Shown here: in pieces, positions 35,762 through 44,608 of the stretch
Numbering within the stretch: the stretch's first letter is position 1
Layout of the letters: each line of letters begins with the position of its first letter
DNA from: Streptomyces sp. NBC_00271
Lineage (GTDB): Bacteria; Actinomycetota; Actinomycetes; Streptomycetales; Streptomycetaceae
Direction: 5' to 3'
Length of the DNA stretch: 64,000 nt
Assembly (NCBI RefSeq): GCF_036178845.1
Contig: NZ_CP108070.1
Location: forward strand, 1,798,001 to 1,862,000
Notes under the pieces: generated by a model
The model's database searches: none
Seen by the model: the letters and a program-made list of their open reading frames with translations, nothing else
Told to the model about the DNA's origin: nothing
Program-made: the position numbers and the translations under genes

Positions 35762-37441
35762 TCAGCTCTTGACGGGCTTCAGCGAGGTGAGCACGAGGAT
35801 CGTGCTGCCGTTGCGGTTGCCGAGGGTGGCGTACGGGTTCTCTTCGGTGGGCCAGCCGGTGAAGCGGGCGTCCGTGTACGCGCCCCACTCGGGGCCGGTG
35901 AACAGCGGGACGACGGGCGCGTCCTTGTTGTACAGCTCCTGCAGGCCGTTCGTCTGCTCGCGCTGCGTCTTCTCGTCCGTGGCGGCGGCGAAGGCGTCGA
36001 TGAGCTTGTCGGCCTTCTTGTCGCCGAAGCGGTGGTAGTTCTCCGTGGCCTGCTTGCCGACCGGCTGCACCATCTTGGTCGACATCACGCCGCGGTAGTA
36101 CTCGTACGGGGTGGCGCCGTTGTTGCTCCACACGATGCCGGTGTCGAAGGTGCCGGTGTTGTACGAGGACGAGACCGCCGACCAGTCGGGCGTCTTCACG
36201 GTGGCGGTGATGCCGACCTTCGCCAGGTCCTGCTTGATGATGTTGGCGACGGAGATCCAGTCGGAGGAGGCGGAGCCGACGGAGATGTCGAGGGTGAAGT
36301 TCTTGCCGTTCTTCAGCTTCCGCTTGCCGCCGCTCTCCTTGTAGCCGGCCGCGTCGAGGGCCTTGGCTGCCGCGTCGGTGTCGTACTTCGTCCAGGTACA
36401 GGAGGCGGCCAGCGACGTGTCACGCCACTTGTCGTAGGTGTGGGCCAGGCCCGTGCAGTCGGCGGGTTCGGCGTAGCCGTTCATCGCGACCTTGGTGATC
36501 TGGTCGCGGTCGACGGTCATGCTGAGCGCCTTGCGCGCGGCCGGGTCGTTGAACGGCGCCTTGGTGGTGTTCAGCTGCCAGTTGATCATGGCGCCGGTGG
36601 CCGGGAACCAGTAGTGGTTGTGCTTCTTGTCCTTGGCGACGAAGGACTTCTCGATGTCCGGGATGAACGACTGCGTCCAGTCCACCTCGCCGTTGGTGAA
36701 GGCGATGTTGGCGCTGTCGTTGCCGGAGAAGGCGAGCATCTGGATGCCGGCGATCTGCTGCTTGTCCGGCTGCCAGTAGTCGGGGTTCTTGCGCAGCTCG
36801 TACGACTGGCTCTGGAACTTCTCGATCTTGGTGTACGGGCCGGTGCCGACCGGGTTCGGGTTGGTGAACTTCGCCGGGTCCTTCACCTTGGACCAGATGT
36901 GCTTCGGCAGGATGTAGTGGCCGCTGATCTCGTAGAAGGCGGTCGAGAACACCTTGTTGAAGGAGAACTTCACCGTGTGGGCGTCGACCGCGGTGACCTT
37001 GTCGAGGTAGTCGAAGCCACCGAGCACCTTCTTCTGGAGCTCGAAGGTGTAGACGACGTCGTCGGCGGTGAGCGCCTGGCCGTCCGACCACTTGACGCCG
37101 TCGCGCAGCGTGAAGGTGAGGGACTTGCCGTCCTTGGCCTGCTCCCACTTGGTGGCCAGCCACGGCGTGTCCTTGGCATCCGCCATGCTGTGTACTGCCA
37201 ACGGCTCGTAGACCGCCTGGAGGGTCATGGGGGCGGCCTGCGGGGAGAGCGGATTGAAATTGCGCGTGAACGTCGCCAGATCCTCGCGCGGGATGGTGAG
37301 CAGCTGGTTGCCAGACGTGTCACCGACGCCGGCGGCGCCCGAGCCACCCGTACAGGCGGACAGGACCAGGGCTGCGGCGGCGGTCGCGGTGACCGCTCTC
37401 AGGGCGGGCCGAAGCCGCCGCGGGGCGATGGAGGGTGCCAT
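35762..37441 (-). CDS. Extracellular solute-binding lipoprotein (SBP_bac_5, oligopeptide/oligosaccharide type)
   Basis: 559 residues from ATG 37441. The signal peptide ends in a lipobox (LVLSAC, Cys lipidated). The body is a family-5 binding protein: LTFTLRDGVKWSDGQALTAD, KIEKFQSQSYELRKNPDYW and the duplicated alpha/beta lobes. It captures the substrate outside the membrane for the Opp-type permeases downstream. Family 5 is best known for peptides, but several members carry oligosaccharides. The adjacent GH32 and LacI genes suggest fructo-oligosaccharides here (inference). It lies 74 bp after the LacI gene with no clear operator in between. Confidence 0.9.
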   Translation of the reverse strand: MAPSIAPRRLRPALRAVTATAAAALVLSACTGGSGAAGVGDTSGNQLLTIPREDLATFTRNFNPLSPQAAPMTLQAVYEPLAVHSMADAKDTPWLATKWEQAKDGKSLTFTLRDGVKWSDGQALTADDVVYTFELQKKVLGGFDYLDKVTAVDAHTVKFSFNKVFSTAFYEISGHYILPKHIWSKVKDPAKFTNPNPVGTGPYTKIEKFQSQSYELRKNPDYWQPDKQQIAGIQMLAFSGNDSANIAFTNGEVDWTQSFIPDIEKSFVAKDKKHNHYWFPATGAMINWQLNTTKAPFNDPAARKALSMTVDRDQITKVAMNGYAEPADCTGLAHTYDKWRDTSLAASCTWTKYDTDAAAKALDAAGYKESGGKRKLKNGKNFTLDISVGSASSDWISVANIIKQDLAKVGITATVKTPDWSAVSSSYNTGTFDTGIVWSNNGATPYEYYRGVMSTKMVQPVGKQATENYHRFGDKKADKLIDAFAAATDEKTQREQTNGLQELYNKDAPVVPLFTGPEWGAYTDARFTGWPTEENPYATLGNRNGSTILVLTSLKPVKS

Positions 37442-37515
37442 AATGGAGACTCTTTTCCTCTCTTCAACACACAGGACGAAGACGGGATGGGATTCCTCGG
37501 CGGACTGATTCGCAG

Positions 37516-38538
37516 TCAGACCGACGAGCGTTCGAGCAGCGGGCAGTCGATCGTCACCCGGTGGGTGTCGAGCGGCTGCCCCGCTGCGAGAGCGGCGAGC
37601 ATGTCGACGCCCTTGGTGCCCATGGCTTCGAAGGGCAGGGCGAGCGTAGTCAGCTTCGGCCGCAGATAGGCGGCGATGAGTTCCTGGTTGTCGAACCCCA
37701 CCACGGCCACGTCGTGCGGGATGCGCAGTCCACGTTCCTTGATCGCGTCGTACGCACCCATCGCCATCCGGTCGTTGCCGCAGAACAGAGCGGTCGGCCG
37801 GTCGGCGGCCGGACGGTCCAGCAGTTCGCAGGCGGCGGTGTAGGCGCCGTCCGCGGTGGCCCAGCCGGGGATGACGAGGGAGGGGTCGGGGGTGATCCCG
37901 GCCTCGCGCAGGGCACGTTCGTACCCGTCGCGCCTGCCGATGGCGGCCGGGATCGCCGGGTCGAGGTTGATGAACCCGATGCGGGTGTGACCGGCGTCCA
38001 GGAGCCGGCGGGTCGCCTTGTGTCCACCGGACACCTCGTCGGGCAGGATGCACGGCAGCTCTCCTGCCGCGTCGTAGCAGTTCACGAGCACCGTCGGCAC
38101 CTCGCGGGCGGCCTTGGGCAGGCTGACGGCCCGGTGCCAGGTCGTGGCGTACAGCAGCCCTTCCACGCGGTGCTCCAGCATCTGGTCGAGCGCGGCGGCC
38201 TCCTGCACGGGATCGCCCTCGCTCGCGGCGATCAGCAGGAACCTCCGGTCACCCCAGGCGCGGCTCTGCGCGCCCGTGATCACCTCCGCCGCGAAGGGGC
38301 CGGTCACGATCTCGGTGATCAGACCGAACCAGCCGCTGCGGTTGGCGGCCAGCGCCCGCGCCCCGGCGTTGGGCCGGTAGCCGAGCTCGTCGATCGCCTC
38401 CAGGATCCGCCGACGGGTCTCGTCAGGGATGGCGGCGCCGGGCTTGTCGTTGAGGACGAAGGAGACTGTGGTCCGCGAGACACCCGCGCGTTGAGCCACA
38501 TCGCTCATGGTCACGCGCTGCGTCTTGTTCGTGGCCAC
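37516..38538 (-). CDS. LacI-family regulator of the fructan locus
   Basis: 340 residues from GTG 38538 (preceded by GAAGGGGAC). The HTH is [20 protein letters not shown], the hinge helix [13 protein letters not shown], and then a periplasmic-binding-protein-like sugar domain ([34 protein letters not shown]). It heads the minus-strand operon that continues into the transporter and GH32 genes. Its own promoter carries the palindrome TAACGCGCGTTA just downstream of the -10, a position for simple blockade. The inducer is probably a fructose-containing sugar or phosphate (inference). Confidence 0.92.
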   Translation of the reverse strand: MATNKTQRVTMSDVAQRAGVSRTTVSFVLNDKPGAAIPDETRRRILEAIDELGYRPNAGARALAANRSGWFGLITEIVTGPFAAEVITGAQSRAWGDRRFLLIAASEGDPVQEAAALDQMLEHRVEGLLYATTWHRAVSLPKAAREVPTVLVNCYDAAGELPCILPDEVSGGHKATRRLLDAGHTRIGFINLDPAIPAAIGRRDGYERALREAGITPDPSLVIPGWATADGAYTAACELLDRPAADRPTALFCGNDRMAMGAYDAIKERGLRIPHDVAVVGFDNQELIAAYLRPKLTTLALPFEAMGTKGVDMLAALAAGQPLDTHRVTIDCPLLERSSV

Positions 38539-38596
38539 TTTCAGTCCCCTTCGGTCGGTGGAGGTGCGCTGTGGCTCCTCCGGTTTCGCGCTTTAA

Positions 38597-38654
38597 TAAC
38601 GCGCGTTACTTCAGTGTTGCTGGGAAGTTACGGCCGCCTTATGCGGCATGTCAA
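38597..38654 (-). promoter_or_regulatory. LacI-gene promoter with TAACGCGCGTTA operator
   Basis: On the minus strand: -35 TTGACA (38649-38654), 18-bp spacer, -10 TAACTT (38625-38630), then a perfect 12-bp palindrome TAACGCGCGTTA (38597-38608) about 16 bp further. A 59-bp distance remains to the GTG. The CG-centred palindrome fits LacI-family operators. The same architecture is duplicated at 39916-39986. Confidence 0.75.
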
Positions 38655-38777
38655 TACATCGCCGGTAACGAAGAGGGATGGAAACCAGACGCCTCCTCGG
38701 TGCCAGCGACATCGCGCGAGACGGCCAAGGTCACGGCATGGCTGTGACTCACCGGCGAGCGCGCCGAGGGATGCGGC

Positions 38778-39776
38778 TCAGGGTCGCTTGGTGAACACGT
38801 CGACGCGCTCGGGGTCGCGCTCCATGACGGGATCGAGGATCTCGTCGACGCGCTTGACCAACGCGTTGTCCAGCGTGACGTCCGCCGCCTTGGCGTTCTC
38901 AGCGATCTGCTCGGGGCGGGATGCTCCGACGATGGCCGCGGAGACATTCGTGTTGCGCAGCACCCACGCCAGGCTCAGGGTCGCCAGCGACATGTCAGCT
39001 TCGGCAGCGAGCGGAACCAGTTCCTGGACCCGGGCGAGGACCTCGTCGCGCAGCCATCCGGCCACCGCGTCGCTGCCACCGTTCGTGTCGGTGCCACGGG
39101 ACCCGGACGGCGGTTGCGCTCCCGGCTTGTACTTGCCGGTCAGTACGCCCTGGGCGAGCGGGGACCACACGATCTGGCCGATGCCCAGCTCCTGGCAGAC
39201 GGGGACGATCTCCGGCTCGATCACACGCCACAGCAGGGAGTACTGCGGCTGGTTGGAGACCAGACGGATCTTCAGCTCCCGGGCCAGCTGCGCCGCGGCC
39301 CTGATCTCTTGCGGCTTCCACTCCGAGACGCCGATGTAGTGCGCCTTGCCCGAGTGGACGACATCGGCCAGGGCCTCCATCGTCTCCTCGAGTGGAGTGG
39401 CGTAGTCGTAGCGGTGAGCCTGGTAGAGGTCCACGTAGTCCGTGCCCAGGCGGCGCAGCGAGCCGTTGATCGACTCCATGATGTGCTTGCGGGACAGGCC
39501 GCGGTCGTTCTTGCCCGGGCCGGTCGGGAAGTAGACCTTGGTGCAGATCTCGACACCCTCACGGCGCACGCCCTTGAGGGCGGCGCCCAGTGCCTCCTCC
39601 GCCCGGGTCTCCGCGTACACGTCGGCGGTGTCGAAGGTGGTGATGCCGGCGTCGAGAGCGGCGCGTACACAGGCCGTGGCCGCGTCCTGATCGACCTGCG
39701 AGCCATGGGTGACCCAGTTCCCGTAGGCGATGGCGCTGACCAGCATGCCGCTGCCGCCCAGATGGCGATGCTCCAT
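38778..39776 (-). CDS. Aldo/keto reductase (K+-channel beta-subunit-like branch)
   Basis: 332 residues. The AKR tetrad is visible: TTFDTADVYAETRAE (Asp, Tyr), ICTKVYF (Lys) and YQAHRYD (His). The cofactor segment is SAAIVGASRPEQIAENAKA. The WSPLAQGVLTGKY motif is typical of the YajO/Kv-beta-like subgroup. It reduces aldehydes and sugars with NADPH. It lies between the fructan LacI gene and the PfkB kinase, behind a duplicated LacI-type promoter (39916-39986), so it is probably co-induced. The start is ATG 39776 after AAAGGAACACC. Confidence 0.92.
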   Translation of the reverse strand: MEHRHLGGSGMLVSAIAYGNWVTHGSQVDQDAATACVRAALDAGITTFDTADVYAETRAEEALGAALKGVRREGVEICTKVYFPTGPGKNDRGLSRKHIMESINGSLRRLGTDYVDLYQAHRYDYATPLEETMEALADVVHSGKAHYIGVSEWKPQEIRAAAQLARELKIRLVSNQPQYSLLWRVIEPEIVPVCQELGIGQIVWSPLAQGVLTGKYKPGAQPPSGSRGTDTNGGSDAVAGWLRDEVLARVQELVPLAAEADMSLATLSLAWVLRNTNVSAAIVGASRPEQIAENAKAADVTLDNALVKRVDEILDPVMERDPERVDVFTKRP

Positions 39777-39793
39777 GCTCGGTGTTCCTTTCT

Positions 39794-39871
39794 GGAGACG
39801 TAGGAGACCGTGGCCAGCGAGGCACCCGCACCCTCACTCATGACCACACGGCGTGTCTCGCCCGTGGCTAC
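39794..39871 (-). pseudogene. Fossil 5' end of a second lacI gene
   Basis: From GTG 39871 the minus strand reads VATGETRRVVMSE then GAGASLATVSYVS. This aligns with [29 protein letters not shown] of the LacI at 37516-38538, with three residues missing and the rest of the gene gone. The start lies 58 bp from the TAACGCGCGTTA palindrome; it is 59 bp in the intact gene. Promoter, operator and about 26 codons are thus a degraded duplicate, now serving as leader for the aldo/keto reductase. Confidence 0.7.
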
Positions 39872-39915
39872 TTCTCGTGTCCTGTAAGCCACAGGAGGCG
39901 CGACATGGCCTCTAG

Positions 39916-39986
39916 TTTCGCGCTTTAATAACGCGCGTTAGTGGTAGGTTGCCAGGAAGTTACGGGCGTTTCGCACGGCATGTCAA
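39916..39986 (-). promoter_or_regulatory. Duplicated LacI-type promoter/operator
   Basis: On the minus strand: TTGACA (39981-39986), 18-bp spacer, TAACTT (39957-39962), 16 bp, TAACGCGCGTTA (39929-39940). Twenty-five bases (39916-39940) are identical to 38584-38608, and the -35/-10/operator spacing is identical. It drives the aldo/keto reductase leftwards and may also affect the divergent PfkB gene at 40128. Confidence 0.75.
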
Positions 39987-40127
39987 TACCTAGGCATGGG
40001 CTGCATTAGGCCACCGTGCGGTGTCCCTTCGCCCGTACGTACGCCCGGGCCGCCTGGCACCGGCCACCAAAGCCCATGCGCGGACCGCGGCAGTCCCGCG
40101 CGCTTTCCCAGAGAGGCAGACCGTCCC

Positions 40128-41117
40128 ATGGCTCGACTCGAGTCCCCCAGCGGTGTCACCGTCCTCGGTGAGTGCGTCGCCGACGCCTTCACCGACCCCG
40201 CCCTGTCCGGCCCGAGCGAACTCGCCCTGCGCGCCCTGCCCGGTGGCGGCCCCGCCAACACCGCCGTCGCCCTTGCCCGGCTCGGTACTCCCACGCGCTT
40301 CCTCGGGCGGCTCTCCCACGACGTCTTCGGCACGCTCTTCCGCAGCCGCCTCAGCGACTCCGGCGTCGACCTGAGCGGCAGCGTGACCGCCCCCGAGCCC
40401 AGCACCCTCGCCGTCGCCACCCTCGACGAGACCGGCCAGGCCACCTACACCTTCCACGCCGACAGCACCGCCGACTGGCAGTGGACCGCCGACGAACTCT
40501 CCGCCACCCAACACGACGGCACCGTCTGCCTGCACACCGGCTCCCTGGCACTGATACGCCAACCCGGCGGCAGCCGCATCGAGGACCACCTCGCCAAGGC
40601 ACACGAGCACGTCACCGTGTCCATCGACCCCAACGTCCGACCCCTGCTCGTACCGCCCTCCGCCTACCGCGAACGGCTCCCACGCTGGTGTGCCCTCGCC
40701 GACATCCTCCGCCTCAGCGAGGACGACCTCGCCCTGCTCCTCCCTGGCGCCAGCCCTGAAGAGGCTTGCGACACCTGGCACGCCGCCGGCGCACGCCTCG
40801 TCGTCATCACCCTCGGCTCACGCGGCGCGCTCGCTTCCCTCGACGGCCTTCGCGTCACCGTCCCGGCTCCGGCCGTCAACGTCGTCGACACCGTCGGCGC
40901 CGGCGACTCCTTCACCGCGGGCCTGCTGCACCGACTCGCCGCACTTGGCCACCTGGGCGGGCGGCTCGACCGGCTGAGCCTCCAAGACGTCACCGAAGCC
41001 TGCGCCTTCGCCGCCCGCGTCGCAGCCCTGACCTGTTCCGTCGCCGGCGCGAACCCGCCCCGGGCAGGCGAACCGTCACTGAAGACCGGCATCGAACGGC
41101 TACTGCCACATGCCTGA
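40128..41117 (+). CDS. PfkB-family carbohydrate kinase (fructokinase-like)
   Basis: 329 residues. The N-terminal PfkB signature region is LPGGGPANTAVALARLGTPT; the C-terminal signature DTVGAGDSFTAGLLHRL contains the catalytic Asp and anion hole. The ATG at 40128 follows GAGAGGCAGA. It phosphorylates a sugar with ATP. The position beside the LacI-type operator and the GH32/importer operon suggests fructose. It is divergent from the aldo/keto reductase and followed by a hairpin at 41131-41156. Confidence 0.9.
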   Translation: MARLESPSGVTVLGECVADAFTDPALSGPSELALRALPGGGPANTAVALARLGTPTRFLGRLSHDVFGTLFRSRLSDSGVDLSGSVTAPEPSTLAVATLDETGQATYTFHADSTADWQWTADELSATQHDGTVCLHTGSLALIRQPGGSRIEDHLAKAHEHVTVSIDPNVRPLLVPPSAYRERLPRWCALADILRLSEDDLALLLPGASPEEACDTWHAAGARLVVITLGSRGALASLDGLRVTVPAPAVNVVDTVGAGDSFTAGLLHRLAALGHLGGRLDRLSLQDVTEACAFAARVAALTCSVAGANPPRAGEPSLKTGIERLLPHA

Positions 41118-41130
41118 ACGCGGCATACCT

Positions 41131-41156
41131 GTTCCCGCCGCGATGACTGCGGGAAC
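41131..41156 (+). terminator. Hairpin after the PfkB gene
   Basis: GTTCCCGC (41131-41138) and GCGGGAAC (41149-41156) with a 10-base loop, 14 bp beyond the kinase stop. Confidence 0.55.
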
Positions 41157-41287
41157 GGGCGTCCTTCCATCCGTCGCTCGGAACAACCGGACGGGCCGTC
41201 GCCCTGCCAGACGTTACGGCTCGGTACGCGATAGCCAGGGATCTCCGCCGGATGCGAGGGTCCCGGCGATCCTGTGAGACTGCCGAC

Positions 41288-41472
41288 ATGACTGGCATGA
41301 TCGTGGTCAGTGACTACGCCCCCCGATGGTCCGAGCGGTTCGAGGAACTGCGGCAGCGATTGGCACCTCACGTCGCGGATCTGGCTGTGTCCATCGAGCA
41401 TGTCGGCAGTACGGCCGCGCCCGGGTGCGCCGCCAAACCGATCATCGACCTCGACATTGTGGTGTCCGAGGA
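41288..41472 (+). pseudogene. GrpB/UPF0157-family protein truncated by an insertion sequence
   Basis: From ATG 41288: IVVSDYAPRWSERFEELRQR, then VSIEHVGSTAAPGCAAKPII with DLDIVVSEE. This is the N-terminal nucleotidyltransferase-like part of UPF0157/GrpB proteins (GSTAVPGLAAKPIIDID-type motif). Similarity stops at about 41475, where the IS3-family element begins. The remaining 100 or so residues are not found on the far side, so sequence was lost and not just interrupted. Confidence 0.75.
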
Positions 41473-41510
41473 GGGGCCTTCCCCCGTGAAGGTGGGCACG
41501 CGGTTATTGA

Positions 41511-42407
41511 TCACGCGGCGAGCGTGAGTTTAGCGGTGTGGTGTCGGTGTTCGTATTCGTTGGGGCTGAGGTGGCCGTTGGCGGAGTGCCGGCGGCGGGT
41601 GTTGTAGCGGGTCAGCCAGGCGAAGACGGTCCGGCGGCAGGTGGCGGCGTCACCATAGTCGTGGGCGCCCTGGAGGGTCTCGCGTTTCAGGGAGGCGTGG
41701 AAGCTTTCGCAGGCCGCGTTGTCGGCGCTGGTGCCGACCGCGCCCATCGAGCGGGTGACCCCGAGCTGGTCGCAGAGGCCGGCGAAGGCCCGGGATCCGT
41801 ATTGGGCCCCGTGGTCGGAGTGGAACACGGCGCCGTCGAGGCGGCCGCGGGTCGAGGCTGCCATCCGTAGCGCGTCGGCGACCAGGCCGGTGCGCATGTG
41901 GTCGGCGATGGACCAGCCGACGACCTTGCGGCTGAAGCAGTCCAGCACGGTCGCGAGATAGAGGAACTCCCCGCCGGCGAGCGGGAGATACGTGATGTCG
42001 CCCATGTACTTCCGTCCCGGATCGGCGGCGGTGAAGTCCCGCTGGAAGAGGTCCGCAACCGGTGAGGCTGCCGGGTCCGGGACGGTGGTGCGCACGCGTC
42101 TGCGCAGGCGGATGCCGGTGATCGAGAACGTCCGCATGATCCGGGCGACCCGCTTTTCGTTGACCCGCCGTCCTTTCTCGCGGAGCCCGGCGGTCACTCG
42201 CGGGGAGCCGTAGGCGCCGCCGGACTCGCCGTGGATCTCGCGGATCTCCTCGGCCAGGATCCGGTCCTTGTGCTGCCGGGCGGCCCGGGCCTCGGCGCCG
42301 GCGAGCCACTTGTAGTAGCTGGACCGGTTCACGTCCAGGACGTGGCAGAGCCGCTTCACCTCGTAGGTGTCCCGGTGGTCGTCGACGAACTGGAAGCGGC
42401 TCCTCAC
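41511..42407 (-). CDS. IS3-family transposase OrfB (integrase core)
   Basis: 298 residues. The DDE catalytic triad is visible: MGDITYLP (Asp137), FHSDHGAQYGS (Asp198) and AACESFHASLKRE (Glu234, spaced 35 residues after the second Asp), with an HTH_21-like N-terminal segment (GAYGSPRVTAGLREKGRRVN). The GTG start at 42407 overlaps the orfA stop as GTGA, so expression is by coupling, although a -1 frameshift fusion is usual in this family. It appears intact. Confidence 0.9.
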   Translation of the reverse strand: MRSRFQFVDDHRDTYEVKRLCHVLDVNRSSYYKWLAGAEARAARQHKDRILAEEIREIHGESGGAYGSPRVTAGLREKGRRVNEKRVARIMRTFSITGIRLRRRVRTTVPDPAASPVADLFQRDFTAADPGRKYMGDITYLPLAGGEFLYLATVLDCFSRKVVGWSIADHMRTGLVADALRMAASTRGRLDGAVFHSDHGAQYGSRAFAGLCDQLGVTRSMGAVGTSADNAACESFHASLKRETLQGAHDYGDAATCRRTVFAWLTRYNTRRRHSANGHLSPNEYEHRHHTAKLTLAA

Positions 42408-42748
42408 CAGTTCGTCTCTCTGGCGAAATACTTGGCCGCCTTGCGGAGGATGTCCCGCTCGGTCGCGAGCTTCCGCTCACTCGCCTCGAGCTCGGCCACC
42501 CGGGCCTCCAACTGCCGGATCCGCTCGTCCGGAGCGTCGGAGGGCACCGCCGACCCCGGTTGGACGGCCGGCTTTGCAGCCGTGGCGGTGACACCGCGGC
42601 GTTCGCGGTCCCGCAGCACCCACTCGCGCAGGGTCGCCCGGTTGACGCCCAGGCCGGCGGCGATGCTCTTGCAGGTCGCCCCGGGTGTGGACTCGTACAG
42701 GGCCACGGCATCGGCCTTGAACTCGTCCGAGTAGTCCTTCATCGCCAT
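42404..42748 (-). CDS. IS3-family transposase OrfA (HTH protein)
   Basis: About 114 residues. The HTH region is DYSDEFKADAVALYESTPGA followed by SIAAGLGVNRATLREWV. A leucine-zipper-like helix follows (IRQLEARVAELEASERKLAT). The start at ATG 42748 or the ATG two codons later is uncertain; a GTG at 42805 is inside the inverted repeat. It overlaps orfB by 4 bp. Confidence 0.88.
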   Translation of the reverse strand: MAMKDYSDEFKADAVALYESTPGATCKSIAAGLGVNRATLREWVLRDRERRGVTATAAKPAVQPGSAVPSDAPDERIRQLEARVAELEASERKLATERDILRKAAKYFARETNW

Positions 42749-42816
42749 CGGCGGTGTTCTCGCTTCCTCCGGATCAAGCAGATCCAGTATCAGCGTGTCC
42801 ACCACTCAGGGGAGGC

Positions 42817-44608
42817 CCCAAGGCCGGGTAGTTAACGTTTTCGCAGGTCACGCAAGGGGAGTTGGTGACCACACTGTGGCGGCGTAGAGGCCGGGGCCGA
42901 GCTTGTGGATGAGTCCGCTGGCGGCCCAGCGGTTCAGTTGTCTATACATGGTTTCCAGGGTGACGTCGCCGAAGTGAGTCGCGATGTCGCGGGGTTGCCA
43001 GAGGCGGGTGGGGTCTTCCTGGAGCAGGGCCAGGATTCGGTGTCGGCGGCGCTTGCCGGGGGCGGTGTGCCGATCATCCCTGGAGGCGGTCGGCAGCGAG
43101 GGCAGCGGATCGGAGGGTTCGAGGATGGTGACGTCGAGGTCGGTGACGGTGCGGCTGGCATCGGGCCGGCCGTCGCTGTCGCATCGCCCGTTGTAGCGGG
43201 AGGTCGGTGTTTTGACCTTGCGGGTACTCACCCGCTGTCGCCGGGGCGGGAGCAGGCCGGACAGGATCCGGCGTCCGATGAGACCGACCGGTTCGACGGT
43301 CGTGGTGACGACGTCGGCGGCCTGGATGACCTGGTCACGGGCGGCCTGGACAGCGATGGTGAAGCCGCAGCGATCGGGGTCGGTGCCAGGGACGGACTCG
43401 GCGGCGTCGACCATGACGGTCCGCAGTGCCTGGTAGAGCGTAAGGAGCGACTACATCTCCTGCTCGATGCCGATGGGGTCGCCCGAGCGCAACAGGCGCC
43501 CGTTCATGATCGTGTGGCGGAGCGCGTAATACGCTGATTCGTGCTCCCACCGCTGATGGTAGAGATCCACCAACACGGCCGCCGGGAAGCGGCGGGCATC
43601 GGTCAGGGTCGTGGCCAGCCGGTAAGAGCCGGTGAAGACAGAGCCGTCGGTGCAGGTCACGGTGATCTGCGCATCGATGACCCGCACCCGCACGGTGCCG
43701 ATGACTGACAGATAGGAGCCGTCGACGAGTCGAGTGAGAACCGGTGTGCGCCGGTTGCTGCGGAGCCGTCCAAGGAACTGGGCGCCGGTGCTGGTGACGG
43801 CGGAGAGGAAGGCGTTGCCGTCGAATCCCCTGTCCCAGAGCACCAGCATGTCCGGCCTCAATAGGTGCAGCAGGCGGCCCGCGTAGCTCGTCTCGCCCTC
43901 GGCCGTCGGGCCGAACACCGCACCGAGCAGGCCCCGGGTGCCGGTCTCGACCAGCGTCATCAACTCCAGCGTCGGATAGCCGTGATGAGACGTTCTCCCC
44001 AGCCAGGCCCGGTTCCGATCGGAGTCGGAGACCCTCTGCGAACTGCAGCCGTCGAAGGACACCGTCCGGTAGGGCCCGAACCGCACTCCCGGCGTCGTCG
44101 GCCGGGCCAACGGCCCGGCCAGTACGTCGAACAACGCCCGAACCGGCGCGCTGCCGAGTCTCCGGCGCAGGTCACGCAACGCCTTCGCCGACGGGCAGAC
44201 CACCGGTACCCCGGACAGACCAGCCGTCAGCTTGTCCCAGACGAGCCGATAGCCGACCTCGGGGAACAAGCACATCACGAGCAGGAAGTAGACCCCCACC
44301 CGCGAGGGCAGATCACGCAGCCGCCGCTGCACGGTCCTCGTCTCCGACAAGACCGCGTCAACGAGCTCGAACGGCACGATCGCCGTCAGCTCTCCCAGAT
44401 GCCCGGGAGCGAACCGGCCCCCGGCCACGGTGACCGTACGCGTGATGGCCGTCAGCGCAGACGGCAGGACACAATGACGGGGCAACGGAGCTCCTTCGGG
44501 ACAAGCTGTCTTGGTCGACTGCCTGTACCAACGAGCTCCGTTGCTCTGCGTCGGGAATCCTTCAACTCCCTTGTGTGACCTGGAAAACGTCAACTACCCG
44601 GCCTTGGG
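42817..44608 (-). mobile_element. IS4-type insertion sequence
   Basis: About 1.79 kb bounded by near-identical inverted repeats: left CCCAAGGCCGGGTAGTTAAC, right (reverse complement) CCCAAGGCCGGGTAGTTGAC, both continuing through GTTTTC and AGGTCAC. It carries one transposase gene on the minus strand. The left end abuts the IS3-family element. No target duplication was noticed. Confidence 0.8.
42848..44485 (-). pseudogene. IS4-family transposase with an amber codon
   Basis: The probable TTG start at 44485 has AAGGAG upstream and falls where the family begins (PRHCVLPSALTAITRTVTVA). The IS4 N-terminal domain is followed by the DDE residues: Asp in TVSFDGCSS, Asp in LVLWDRGFDGN and Glu in LYHQRWEHESAYYALR. 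At 43451-43453 a TAG replaces the expected Trp between EQEM and SLLTLYQALRTVMVDAAES. The frame is unchanged afterwards and ends at 42848. The catalytic domain is intact but the C-terminal 200 residues would be lost. Confidence 0.78.

Larger units (their letters stand above)
41473..42819 (-). mobile_element. IS3-family insertion sequence
   Basis: About 1.35 kb with two overlapping minus-strand genes (orfA, orfB). The ends are imperfect inverted repeats: the left starts GGGGCCTTCCCCCGTGAAGG, the right (reverse complement) GGGGCCTCCCCTGAGTGGTG. I see no direct target duplication. The right end directly touches the next element, which implies a secondary insertion or rearrangement. Confidence 0.8.

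Noticed and set aside
41473..44608. Composite transposon formed by the two adjacent insertion sequences
   Set aside because: The elements belong to different families, touch directly with no cargo between them, and no shared outer repeats or target duplications were seen.
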